From positions 1 through 57,007 of the forward strand of contig CASFSL010000037.1 in assembly GCA_949297365.1 (NCBI GenBank): a stretch of DNA of 57,007 nt. Direction: 5' to 3'. Made by a program: the position numbers and the translations under genes. Source of the DNA: an uncultured Bacteroidales bacterium (lineage in GTDB: Bacteria > Bacteroidota > Bacteroidia > Bacteroidales > UBA932). How positions within the stretch are numbered: the stretch's first letter is position 1; every line of letters starts with the position of its first letter. The notes below the pieces were generated by a model that did no database searches, was not told the DNA's origin, and saw only the letters and a list, made by a program, of their open reading frames with translations. Below are positions 44,694-53,199 of the stretch, piece after piece.

Positions 44694-45529
44694 CGCCCAC
44701 CTCCTTCATCTGTGCCGCCGGTCAGTTCCAGCAGCTGGTCTATATCCTTGCGGACGGCCACATATACGTGCCTGAGCTTGGAGAAGTTCTCGTACAGCGT
44801 GACTGTAACGTCGTAGTTTATACCGTCGCGCAGTTCTTTTCCGGAAACTGTTCCTACGGGAAGTCCTGCCGGATATATCAGCGAGTAACCGCTGGACACC
44901 ACTGTGTCTCCCTCGTCTATCTCCGTATGGACCGGAATGTCATGCAGGATGATCTCCCCGGCGTGTTCTCCGTTCCATTGCAGGACTCCGAAGGTATTTG
45001 TCTTCCTGTGTATCGCGCTGACCATATTGTCTATGTCCAGCACGGAGGATACTTTGGAGTATTTTTCTCCTGCACTGAGGACATATCCGACTATTCCACG
45101 GTCGGTTATCACTCCCATGTCTTCCCGGACACCGTCCCGCGTACCTTTATTTATTATGATGATGTTGTGCAGGCGGTCCGTGCTGTTGGACACCACTGAG
45201 GCAGGAATGTAGTCAAACAGCAGGCTGTCACCGGCCAGAAGCGAGTCCACCCCGACAGTCTGCTCCAGAGCGGTCCTGAGCCGGTCGTTCTCTATCCTCA
45301 GGGCGGCGTTCTCCTGAGCAAGCCTGTCATTGACTCTTCCCAGGGAGAAATATCCCGTGACGCTGCCCGTAGCCCCGGAGAGGGTATTGGATACGGCAGA
45401 GGCGGCTTTCATGAACTCCGACCGCTGGACAACACTGCTTCTGGAGACCATTGTAAGGGCAACGGCCTCCAGGGCAATGAATACGATGCAGTTTATGATG
45501 TAGATTATGTATGCTTTCCGATTGTCCAT
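44690..45529 (-). CDS. mreC: Rod-shape determining protein MreC
   Basis: The 279-residue protein has an N-terminal membrane helix (IIYIINCIVFIALEAVAL), a coiled coil (NDRLAQENAALRIENDRLRTALEQ) and the beta-rich periplasmic domain (ASVVSNSTDRLHNIIIINKGTRDGVREDMGVITDRGIVGYVLSAGEKYSKV). It links MreB inside the cell with PBP2 outside. It starts immediately after the mreB stop and overlaps mreD by 4 bp (ATGA). Confidence 0.95.
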   Translation of the reverse strand: MDNRKAYIIYIINCIVFIALEAVALTMVSRSSVVQRSEFMKAASAVSNTLSGATGSVTGYFSLGRVNDRLAQENAALRIENDRLRTALEQTVGVDSLLAGDSLLFDYIPASVVSNSTDRLHNIIIINKGTRDGVREDMGVITDRGIVGYVLSAGEKYSKVSSVLDIDNMVSAIHRKTNTFGVLQWNGEHAGEIILHDIPVHTEIDEGDTVVSSGYSLIYPAGLPVGTVSGKELRDGINYDVTVTLYENFSKLRHVYVAVRKDIDQLLELTGGTDEGGGR

Positions 45530-46549
45530 TTACCGCATGAGGAAAGGATATCTCGAAGAGTTTTTCAAGGCCAGGCCGGTTCCTCTTGCAACTGCCCTGA
45601 GCGGGTCCTCGGCCACGTGGAACGGAATGTTCATCTTGTCGTAGAGCCTCTTGTCCAGACCTCTGAGCAGGGCACCTCCTCCGGTGAGGAAGATGCCGCG
45701 TTCCACGATGTCCTGATACAGCTCGGGAGGAGTCTGCTCCAGAACCTGAAGCACGGCGGCCTCGATCTTCGCAAGGGATTTGTCCAGGCAGTGGGCTATC
45801 TCCTGGCTTGTGACCGCAATCTCTACGGGATGGGCGGTCATAAGGTTGGGACCTCTGACGATGAACGGATCGGGCGTGTTCTCCAGTTCCGGGATAGCCG
45901 CACCGATGCGGATCTTGATCTCCTCCGACGTGAGCTCGCCGACCTTGATGTTGTGCTGCTGGCGCATGTACTGCTGGATGTCCGAGGTGAATACGTCTCC
46001 GGCCACTCTTATCGACTGGCTGGTCACGATGCCTCCGAGTGAGATGACCGCGATCTCTGTCGTACCGCCTCCTATGTCCACCACCATGTTGCCGGTGGGG
46101 GCCTCCACGTCCAGACCGATGCCCATCGCGGCGGCCATAGGCTCGAATATCATATAGATGTCCCTGCCTCCGGCGTGCTCTGCGGAGTCACGGACGGCCC
46201 TTATCTCGACTTCGGTGCTGCCTTTGGGGATGCAGATCACCATCTTGAGGTTCGGGGTGAAGAATGAGCGCTTGTAGTTGATCATCTTGACGAAGCCCCT
46301 GATCATCTGCTCGGCCGCGTTGAAGTCCGCTATGACTCCGTCGCGCAGGGGACGTACTGTCTTGATGTTGGGATGGGTCTTCTCGTGCATCAGCCTGGCT
46401 TTCTGTCCGAAAGCGATGGGCTTGCCGGTAGTCTGGTCGAATGCGACGATGGAAGGTTCGTCCACTACTACTTTATTGTCTACGAGTATGACGGTGTTCG
46501 CCGTACCGAGATCCATTGCGAGTTCCTGTGTCAGAAAAGAAAATCCCAT
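45530..46549 (-). CDS. mreB: Rod-shape determining actin homologue MreB
   Basis: The 339-residue actin-fold ATPase shows LAMDLGTANTVILVDNKVVVDEPSIVAF, GKPIAFGQKARLMHEKTHPNI, EPMAAAMGIGLDVEAPTGNMVVDIGGGTTEIAVISLGGIV and ERGIFLTGGGALLRGLDKRL. MreB filaments guide elongation machinery along the inner face of the membrane. It lies 6 bp after purH and is followed without gap by mreC. Confidence 0.98.
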   Translation of the reverse strand: MGFSFLTQELAMDLGTANTVILVDNKVVVDEPSIVAFDQTTGKPIAFGQKARLMHEKTHPNIKTVRPLRDGVIADFNAAEQMIRGFVKMINYKRSFFTPNLKMVICIPKGSTEVEIRAVRDSAEHAGGRDIYMIFEPMAAAMGIGLDVEAPTGNMVVDIGGGTTEIAVISLGGIVTSQSIRVAGDVFTSDIQQYMRQQHNIKVGELTSEEIKIRIGAAIPELENTPDPFIVRGPNLMTAHPVEIAVTSQEIAHCLDKSLAKIEAAVLQVLEQTPPELYQDIVERGIFLTGGGALLRGLDKRLYDKMNIPFHVAEDPLRAVARGTGLALKNSSRYPFLMR

Positions 46550-46555
46550 AATCTA

Positions 46556-48082
46556 TCAGTGTTTGAAATGTCTGTGTCCTGTCATCACCATCGCCATGCC
46601 GTGCGCGTTGCAGTAGTCCACGCTGTCGTTGTCGCGGATGGAGCCGCCCGGATGGATGACGGCCTTGATACCGGCCTTGTCGGCTATCTCCACGCAGTCG
46701 GAGAAGGGGAAGAATGCGTCGGAGGCCATGACGGCTCCGTCGAGGCTGAATCCGAAGCTGCGGGCCTTCTCGATGGCCTGCCTGAGTGCATCCACTCTGG
46801 ATGTCTGGCCTATGCCGCTGGCAATCAGCTTGCAGTCCTTGGCCAGGACTATGGCGTTGGATTTGGAATGCTTTACTATGATGTTGGCGAAGAGCATGTC
46901 CTCGATCTGCTCAGGGGTAGGTGCCTCCTTGGTCACCTGTCTGAGGTCTTCGGGGCGTTCCTTGAAGGTGTCCCTATCCTGTACCAGTACGCCTGAGAGC
47001 ATCGAGCGGAACTTCACGGCTGACGGACGGGCCTGGGCAGTCCTGAGGATGATGCGGTTCTTCTTCCCCTCGAGTATCTGAAGGGCCTCGGGCTCGTAAT
47101 CGGGAGCGATGACCACCTCGAAGAATATCTTGTGCATCTCCTCGGCCGTAGCCTTGTCCACGGGGCGGTTGGCGGCGATGATGCCTCCGAATGCGGATAC
47201 GGGATCGGCTGCCAGGGCTGACTCCCATGCCTCTTTCAGGGTGGCTCCTATGGCGCAGCCGCAGGCATTGTTGTGCTTGATGACGGCGACAGCGGTCTCG
47301 TCGAAGTCGGATATGAGCTCCAGGGCGGCCTCGATGTCCAGCATGTTGTTGTAGGATATCTCCTTGCCGTGCAACTGCTCGGGCAGGGATGTCTCACTTC
47401 CGAAATACAGGGCTTTCTGATGAGGATTCTCCCCATAGCGCAGGTGAGTGGCGCGGGTCTCGCTGGCAGTGAAGGCCGGTATCTGCTCCTTCCTGTTGAA
47501 ATACTGGAAGATGTGTGTGTCGTAGTTGGAGCTCTTCAGGAACGCCTTTGCCGCGAAGGCCCGTCTGTCCTCTATGGACGAGTGTCCCTTCTTCTCCCTG
47601 AGCAGGGTGAGCAGGTCGGAGTAGGACTCCTTGCCGGCCACGATGATCACGTCGTTGTAGTTCTTGGCGGCTGCCCTGATGAGGGAGATGCCTCCTATGT
47701 CTATCTTCTCGATGATGTCCTCTTCGGAAGCGTCCTTTGCGACATATTCCTCGAAAGGATACAGATCCACTATCACAAGGTCGATGCCGGGGATGTCGTA
47801 TCTCTCCCTTTCGGCCACATCCGACGCCTCTTCCCGGCGGTACAGGATGCCGCCCATAATCTTGGGATGGAGGGTCTTCACCCTGCCTCCGAATATGGAG
47901 GGATATCCTGTGAGGTCCTCAACTGCTGTAACAGGAATGTTATGACTGCCCAGATACTGCTGCGTACCCCCTGTGGAGAGTATCTCTACGCCGAGGCTAA
48001 CCAGTTCATTTGCAATGTCTAGGATGAGGTTCTTGTCGTACACTGAGATCAGTGCTTTCTGGATCTTTCTGTCGCTGTTCAT
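46556..48082 (-). CDS. purH: Bifunctional AICAR formyltransferase / IMP cyclohydrolase PurH
   Basis: PurH performs the last two steps of IMP synthesis. The 508-residue protein has the IMP cyclohydrolase domain (KALISVYDKNLILDIANELVSLGVEILSTGG, GRVKTLHPKIMGGILYRR) and the transformylase domain (HLRYGENPHQKALYFG, AVIKHNNACGCAIG, SNAIVLAKDCKLIASGIGQTSRVDALRQA, VMASDAFFPFSD). It leads the transcript into mreB-mreC-mreD-mrdA-rodA, a pairing of purine synthesis with cell-shape genes that I recall from other Bacteroidales. A -7 box at 48131-48138 lies upstream. Confidence 0.97.
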   Translation of the reverse strand: MNSDRKIQKALISVYDKNLILDIANELVSLGVEILSTGGTQQYLGSHNIPVTAVEDLTGYPSIFGGRVKTLHPKIMGGILYRREEASDVAERERYDIPGIDLVIVDLYPFEEYVAKDASEEDIIEKIDIGGISLIRAAAKNYNDVIIVAGKESYSDLLTLLREKKGHSSIEDRRAFAAKAFLKSSNYDTHIFQYFNRKEQIPAFTASETRATHLRYGENPHQKALYFGSETSLPEQLHGKEISYNNMLDIEAALELISDFDETAVAVIKHNNACGCAIGATLKEAWESALAADPVSAFGGIIAANRPVDKATAEEMHKIFFEVVIAPDYEPEALQILEGKKNRIILRTAQARPSAVKFRSMLSGVLVQDRDTFKERPEDLRQVTKEAPTPEQIEDMLFANIIVKHSKSNAIVLAKDCKLIASGIGQTSRVDALRQAIEKARSFGFSLDGAVMASDAFFPFSDCVEIADKAGIKAVIHPGGSIRDNDSVDYCNAHGMAMVMTGHRHFKH

Positions 48083-48130
48083 ATATGCTGGATAACTTTT
48101 TAGTTACATAATCCGTGGATGAATCGGAGA

Positions 48131-48169
48131 CAAAATTAGTAATAAATAATTTATAAATTGCTACATTTG
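48131..48169. promoter_or_regulatory. Divergent promoters of purH and ispD
   Basis: The minus strand has TAATTTTG (48131-48138) for purH and the plus strand has TACATTTG (48162-48169) for ispD, both matching TAnnTTTG. The intervening sequence is AT-rich. No clear -33 boxes. Confidence 0.55.
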
Positions 48170-48192
48170 AGAAAATATTTTGAGCCTGTAAA

Positions 48193-48870
48193 ATGCGAGA
48201 AAGATACGTGATAATTCCGGCCGGAGGAATCGGCAGCAGGATGGGGGGAGATATCCCGAAACAGATGCTGGAACTGTGCGGTGTCCCGGTACTGCGCAGG
48301 ACTCTGGACCTGTTTCTGGACCTGCCGTTTGAGGTGCATGTCATCATATCCATCAACATGACCGTGAAGTCCATGTGGGTGGATTACTGCCGGAAGGAGG
48401 GACTGATGCTCAGGTATGTGCTGGTCTCCGGCGGGATGACGCGCTTTCATTCGGTGCGCAAGACCATGAAATATCTTCCGGACGGGGCTCTGGTGGCGGT
48501 ACACGATGCCGTGCGTCCCCTGCTCAGGAAGGAAGACATCATCCGGCTGTATGAGGAAGGGGAACAATATCCCGCCGTAGTGCCGGTGCTCCCGGTGACG
48601 GACACCATGCGCGCCCTGGCTCCTGACGGGAGCTCCTCCATGGTGGACAGAAGTCAGTACCGTCTGGTACAGACTCCGCAGGTGTTTCATTCGGAGGTGC
48701 TGAAAAGGGCTTATGATACGGCTTTCTCGCCGGATTTCACGGACGATGCGTCTGTGGTGGAGAAAAGCGGGGTGCCGCTGCATCTGACTGCCGGCAGCAG
48801 GTTCAACCTCAAGCTGACTACGCCTGAGGACATGACCCTGGCGGAGGCTGTTCTCAGAACCATTTTGTAA
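48193..48870 (+). CDS. ispD: 2-C-methyl-D-erythritol 4-phosphate cytidylyltransferase
   Basis: IspD joins CTP and methylerythritol phosphate in the MEP pathway to isoprenoids. The 225-residue protein has the nucleotide-binding loop PAGGIGSRMGGDIPKQML near residue 9, VSGGMTRFHSVRKTMK, VHDAVRPLL near residue 105, PVTDTMR, and the C-terminal QTPQVFHSEVLKRAY and TTPEDMTLAE blocks. All are family landmarks. Its last 17 bp overlap the convergent prmC gene. Confidence 0.95.
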   Translation: MRERYVIIPAGGIGSRMGGDIPKQMLELCGVPVLRRTLDLFLDLPFEVHVIISINMTVKSMWVDYCRKEGLMLRYVLVSGGMTRFHSVRKTMKYLPDGALVAVHDAVRPLLRKEDIIRLYEEGEQYPAVVPVLPVTDTMRALAPDGSSSMVDRSQYRLVQTPQVFHSEVLKRAYDTAFSPDFTDDASVVEKSGVPLHLTAGSRFNLKLTTPEDMTLAEAVLRTIL

Positions 48871-49738
48871 ATGTGACGAACCTCGGCTTTCCGCGGAAGT
48901 CCTCCAGTACCTCCACGTCGCTGAATCCCCGGCTTTCAAAGAGTTCCCGGGACTGCACCCCATAAGCCTCATTGATCTCGAACCAGCATTTGCCGCCCGT
49001 TTTTACTGTCCCGGCGGCCCATCCGGCCAGCGCCTTATAGAACCGCAGCGGATCGCTGTCGGGTACAAAGAGGGCTTTCTCAGGCTCGTAATCCAGGACA
49101 TTGGGGGCCATAAAGGCCTTCTCGCTCTCGCAGACGTAGGGGGGATTGGATACCAGTATGTCTATGTCGTCTATCTCCTCCGGAGGACCTTCGAGGATGT
49201 CGGCCTTGAAGAAGACCGGCGGGGTCTGCAGCGGCTGGCGGCCTGCCTCGTCCAGGAATATGCGCTGCCCTTTCGCTACGTCCAGGGCCTCTTCGTCCAC
49301 GTCGAACGCCAGGACCTGTGCCTTTGGAAAGGCTGCGGCCAGAGTCCATGCTATGCAGCCGCTGCCGGTACAGGCATCCAGTATCCTGAGCTCCTGATAG
49401 CCGGACTTGCGCCATTCGTCTATGATGAGCCGGCACATCTGCTCGGTCTCCGGACGCGGGATGAGCACGGCTTCCGAGACGTGGAATATGCGGCCGGCGA
49501 AGGTCTCCTCTCCGATGACGTACTGGACAGGACGGCCTGCCGCCAGCTCTTCCAGCGCACTCTGTATCTTTACAAGGTAAGGCTTGGGTATCACTACGTT
49601 GGGCTCGACGGAATATTCGTATTCGGACAGGCCCAGGAAGTGGGACAGAATCCGGACGGATATGGCCTTGGCCTCGCCGGGGGAGTACTGCTCCGCCAGA
49701 CTCTCGGTGGCTTTGGTGACGAATTCCTTTCGGGTCAT
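48854..49738 (-). CDS. prmC: Peptide chain release factor N5-glutamine methyltransferase PrmC
   Basis: PrmC methylates the Gln of the GGQ motif in release factors RF1/RF2. The 294-residue protein has an N-terminal helical domain, SAM motif I ILDACTGSGCIAWTLAAAFP near residue 120, and the catalytic NPPYVCESE near residue 195. The N-terminal GRPVQYVIGEETFAGRIFHVSEAVLIPRPETEQM block is diagnostic. It follows ddl by 3 bp, and its 3' end overlaps ispD by 17 bp. Confidence 0.95.
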   Translation of the reverse strand: MTRKEFVTKATESLAEQYSPGEAKAISVRILSHFLGLSEYEYSVEPNVVIPKPYLVKIQSALEELAAGRPVQYVIGEETFAGRIFHVSEAVLIPRPETEQMCRLIIDEWRKSGYQELRILDACTGSGCIAWTLAAAFPKAQVLAFDVDEEALDVAKGQRIFLDEAGRQPLQTPPVFFKADILEGPPEEIDDIDILVSNPPYVCESEKAFMAPNVLDYEPEKALFVPDSDPLRFYKALAGWAAGTVKTGGKCWFEINEAYGVQSRELFESRGFSDVEVLEDFRGKPRFVTFTKWF

Positions 49739-49741
49739 ACG

Positions 49742-50746
49742 CTACTGTCTCCCGTCTATCAGTCCTTTCAGGAAATCCTCCATGGTCATGCCTGCCTGAC
49801 GGACCATCTGGGGCACGAGGCTGGATGCCGTCATACCCGGATTGGGATTGATCTCCAGCAGATAGGGTCTGTCGTCCTCGCTCAGGATGAAATCCATTCG
49901 CACCAGGCCGGTGCATCCCAGCCGGCGGAAGATTCTCACGGCCTCGTTCTGAATGACTACGGTCTGAGCCTCGGATACAGGGGCCGGACATATCTCCCGG
50001 CTGGCTCCCATATACTTGGCGTCGTAGTCAAAGAACTCGTGCCCGGGTCCGGGCACTATCTCGATGAGCGGTAGGGCGTGGACACCGTCGGCATCGGCGT
50101 AGACTCCGCAGTCTATCTCCTTGCCTGTTATGGCTTTCTCTATGATAAGAGTGTCGCTCTCCTTGAAGGCCGCCTCAATGGCCGCCGCCAGGTCTTCCGT
50201 CCTTTTGACCTTGGTGACTCCGAAGCTGGAGCCTCCGCCCGACGGCTTGACGAATACCGGCAGACCAAGCTCCGCCGTTATCCCGGCCGCGTCGTATGTG
50301 TCGCCCCTGCGCAGCATGACATCGTCGGCCAGATAAGTCCCCGAGTCCCTGAGATAGGTCTTGCAGGCGTACTTGTCGAAAGCGATGGCCGCGCACAGGG
50401 AGCTGCAGCCTATGAACGGTATGTCCAGCAGCTCGAAGTAGGCCTGGAGCCTGCCGTTCTCGCCCGGGTCTCCGTGAATGATGATGAACACATTGTCAAA
50501 GCGGACTCTGTTCCCGTCGATGGTGCAGGAAAAGTCGTTTCTGTCCATAGTGTGGCGCACCTCGCTGCCGTCCGCCGAGGATGTGACGGCCCACCAGCCT
50601 TCCCTGCACAGCAGGACCTCGTAGACATTGTATCCCGCATTGCGCAGCCATCGGGCGACGGACTTGCCGCTCTGTTTGGATATCTCCACTTCCGAGGAAT
50701 ATCCGCCGTATACTACCGCGATATTCCGTATTTTATCCGTACTCAT
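49742..50746 (-). CDS. ddl: D-alanine--D-alanine ligase
   Basis: Ddl makes the D-Ala-D-Ala dipeptide for cell-wall precursors. The 334-residue ATP-grasp enzyme shows VVYGGYSSEVEISKQSGKSVARWL, IHGDPGENGRLQAYFELLDIPFIGCSSLCAAIAFDK, VKPSGGGSSFGVTKV near residue 165 and the metal-binding EINPNPGMTASSLVPQMVRQAGM near the end (the more usual form is EVNTLPGMT). It lies between PBP1A and prmC in a tight minus-strand cluster. Confidence 0.95.
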   Translation of the reverse strand: MSTDKIRNIAVVYGGYSSEVEISKQSGKSVARWLRNAGYNVYEVLLCREGWWAVTSSADGSEVRHTMDRNDFSCTIDGNRVRFDNVFIIIHGDPGENGRLQAYFELLDIPFIGCSSLCAAIAFDKYACKTYLRDSGTYLADDVMLRRGDTYDAAGITAELGLPVFVKPSGGGSSFGVTKVKRTEDLAAAIEAAFKESDTLIIEKAITGKEIDCGVYADADGVHALPLIEIVPGPGHEFFDYDAKYMGASREICPAPVSEAQTVVIQNEAVRIFRRLGCTGLVRMDFILSEDDRPYLLEINPNPGMTASSLVPQMVRQAGMTMEDFLKGLIDGRQ

Positions 50747-50752
50747 GGTATT

Positions 50753-53110
50753 TTACATATTGAAAAATGAGTTCATGTCATCCTCGGTCTCCGTGACGGT
50801 GTCGTTGTCGCTGCCGTCACAGTCAGTGTCGAAATGCACTCCCGGCGGGGCGATGAACCTGTCTTCCGGAGTGACTCCGAGCGTTCCGTCATTCATGACT
50901 TTCTGCATGAAGAGTCCCCAGATGGGCAGGGAGGTATTGGCACCCTGTCCCTGGGCCATGCTCTCGAAGTGTACCTGCCGGTCTTCCGCTCCCACCCATA
51001 CGCCGGCGGTCAGATGGGGCACGTAGCCTATGAACCAGCCGTCGGACTTGTCATTGGTCGTACCCGTCTTGCCCGCTATGGGCCCTTCCAGTCCGTATCT
51101 CCAGCGCAGACGGGCTCCGGAGCCCTCATTCACCACACCTTCCATAAGATTGACCATCAGGTATGCCGTCGCCTCGCTGACAGCTTCCTGCTTGCGGGGA
51201 CTGAAGGTGCCGAGCACATTGCCCTCGCTGTCCTCTATGCGTGTCACCATCATCGGGTATATGTGGACTCCGCGGCTGGGGTAGGTGTTGTACGCGCTGA
51301 CCATCTCCAGCAGGGTGATGTCGGCCGGTCCCAGGCAGAGGGACGGGTAGGGTGCCAGATAGGAGGTGATGCCGAGCTTGCGGCACATCTCCACCATGGC
51401 CGTCGGGCCGAACTGCCGCATCAGGTAGGCCGATATGTTGTTGCTGCTTCGGGTCAGACCCCACTTCAAGGTGACTTCCTTGCCGATATATTCCAGACGG
51501 TCCTCGCTTTCGGGAGTCCATGTGGTGTCGGCCAGCACGAAGGTCTGCGGTACGTTGAGCACCTTGTCACAGGGGTAGTAGCCCTCCTGCATCGCCAGTG
51601 TGTAGAGGAAAGGCTTGATGGTCGAGCCTACCTGACGCTTGCCTTGGCGGGCGTTGTCGTATTTGAAATACCGGTACTCGGGGCCTCCGATGTAGGCCTT
51701 TATGTGTCCGGTCGTGGGCTCCATCGCCACGAACGAGGCGCGGAGGATGGACTTGTAGTACCGTATGGAGTCGTCCGGGGTCATGACGGTGTCTATGTAT
51801 CCGTTTGCATTCCAGGAGAATATCCGCATCTCCACCTTCTCGTTGAAGGCCTTCTCTATCGCCTTCTCCGATGCGCCCGCACTTCTCATGTTGCGGTATC
51901 TGTCGCTCCACCTTCTCGCCTGCTCCATGACTGTTTTCCTGATATTGTACGGAATATCCTTGGCGAAGGGTCTGTGCGGATTGTCCTTGAGATCCTTGAA
52001 GAAGGCCGGCTGGAGATCCTTGCTCAGATGCTGGACCACCGCTTCTTCTGCATATCGCTGCATCCTGGAGTTGACGGTGGTGTAGATGGTGAGTCCGTCC
52101 TTGTCCAGACTGTATGGAGTGCCGTCGGGCTTGAGCGTCTTGTTGATCCAGCCGTACAGGGGGTCGTTTTCCCACAGGTCCAGATCCGCGAGATAGTCCT
52201 CCTCGAAGTAGTAGTCGTCCCTCTCCGGCTCGGACGCGCTCATGTATTTGCGCAGCATGTCCCTGAAATAGGGAGCCTTGCTGGTGTTGTGGTCCTGCTG
52301 TCTGTAGTCCAGCACTATCGGCAGGGCCATCAGGGAGTCGGCATCGGCCTGGGAGATGTAGCCGTATTTGCCCATCTGGCTGATGACGTGGTTGCGCCGC
52401 GTGACGGACTTGTCGTAGTTGAGCACCGGGTTGTAGCGGGTGGGCTTGTTGACCGCGCCCACCAGTGTCGCGCTCTCCTGCAGGTTGAGGTCTATGGGCT
52501 CCTTATTAAAGAAGGTATTGGCCGCCGCCTTGATGCCGTAGGAGTTGCTGCCGAAGAATATGGCGTTCATATACATGGCCATGATCTCGTCCTTGGTGTA
52601 GTTGCGCTCCAGCTTTACGGCGGTGATCCATTCCTTGAACTTGCTGACTACCAGTCTGAACACTGCCTCACCGGGGAATTTGCCGGTGGCCTCTTCCCTG
52701 GGGAAAAGGGTCTTGGCCAGCTGCTGTGTGATGGTGCTGCCTCCTCCTCCCGAGCCGGCGTCCCCCAGCAGTATCGACTTGACGGCCACCCTGGCCAGGC
52801 TGCGGAAGTCTATGCCGCAGTGCTGGTAGAAACGCGCGTCCTCAGTGGCCACGGCTGCCTCCACCAGGTAGGGGGACAGGTCGTCAAAGCCCACGTGGGT
52901 ACGGTTCTCGATATGATACGTGCCTATCAGTTCGCCGTCCTCGGATATGAGTTCGGTGGCCAGATAGGTCTTCGGGTTCTCCAGTTCCTCGAAGGACGGA
53001 ATCTCTGCAAAGATGCCTACGCCTGCGATGAAAAGCACCAGAATACCTATGGGAATGAATACTACACACCAGATTGCGGTTATGAGTCTGCGTTTGGTCT
53101 TTTCTTTCAT
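50753..53110 (-). CDS. Penicillin-binding protein 1A (class A, bifunctional)
   Basis: This 785-residue protein has an N-terminal membrane helix (LITAIWCVVFIPIGILVLFIAGVG), a GT51 glycosyltransferase domain (VAATEDARFYQHCGIDFRSLARVAVKSI, GGGSTITQQLAKTLFPRE, KDEIMAMYMNAIFFGSNSYGIKAAANTFF) and a transpeptidase domain. The latter has active-site Ser in GSTIKPFLYTLAMQEG near residue 500, RSSNNISAYLMRQFG, and GKTGTTNDKSDGWFIGYVP near residue 685. It polymerises and crosslinks peptidoglycan. Ddl follows after 6 bp, so wall precursor synthesis and polymerisation are co-expressed. Confidence 0.96.
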   Translation of the reverse strand: MKEKTKRRLITAIWCVVFIPIGILVLFIAGVGIFAEIPSFEELENPKTYLATELISEDGELIGTYHIENRTHVGFDDLSPYLVEAAVATEDARFYQHCGIDFRSLARVAVKSILLGDAGSGGGGSTITQQLAKTLFPREEATGKFPGEAVFRLVVSKFKEWITAVKLERNYTKDEIMAMYMNAIFFGSNSYGIKAAANTFFNKEPIDLNLQESATLVGAVNKPTRYNPVLNYDKSVTRRNHVISQMGKYGYISQADADSLMALPIVLDYRQQDHNTSKAPYFRDMLRKYMSASEPERDDYYFEEDYLADLDLWENDPLYGWINKTLKPDGTPYSLDKDGLTIYTTVNSRMQRYAEEAVVQHLSKDLQPAFFKDLKDNPHRPFAKDIPYNIRKTVMEQARRWSDRYRNMRSAGASEKAIEKAFNEKVEMRIFSWNANGYIDTVMTPDDSIRYYKSILRASFVAMEPTTGHIKAYIGGPEYRYFKYDNARQGKRQVGSTIKPFLYTLAMQEGYYPCDKVLNVPQTFVLADTTWTPESEDRLEYIGKEVTLKWGLTRSSNNISAYLMRQFGPTAMVEMCRKLGITSYLAPYPSLCLGPADITLLEMVSAYNTYPSRGVHIYPMMVTRIEDSEGNVLGTFSPRKQEAVSEATAYLMVNLMEGVVNEGSGARLRWRYGLEGPIAGKTGTTNDKSDGWFIGYVPHLTAGVWVGAEDRQVHFESMAQGQGANTSLPIWGLFMQKVMNDGTLGVTPEDRFIAPPGVHFDTDCDGSDNDTVTETEDDMNSFFNM

Positions 53111-53144
53111 TTCTGTAAAATAAACATCGCGAAGTTAGAAAAAA

Positions 53145-53177
53145 TTTGGTTTTTGTCTTACTTTATCCTTTACTTTG
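53145..53177 (+). promoter_or_regulatory. Promoter of topA
   Basis: TTTG (53145-53148), 21 nt, then TTACTTTG (53170-53177), which matches TAnnTTTG except at the second base. Leader of about 20 nt to the ATG at 53200. Confidence 0.5.
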
Positions 53178-53199
53178 CAACTTCATTCAACCGGTACAT

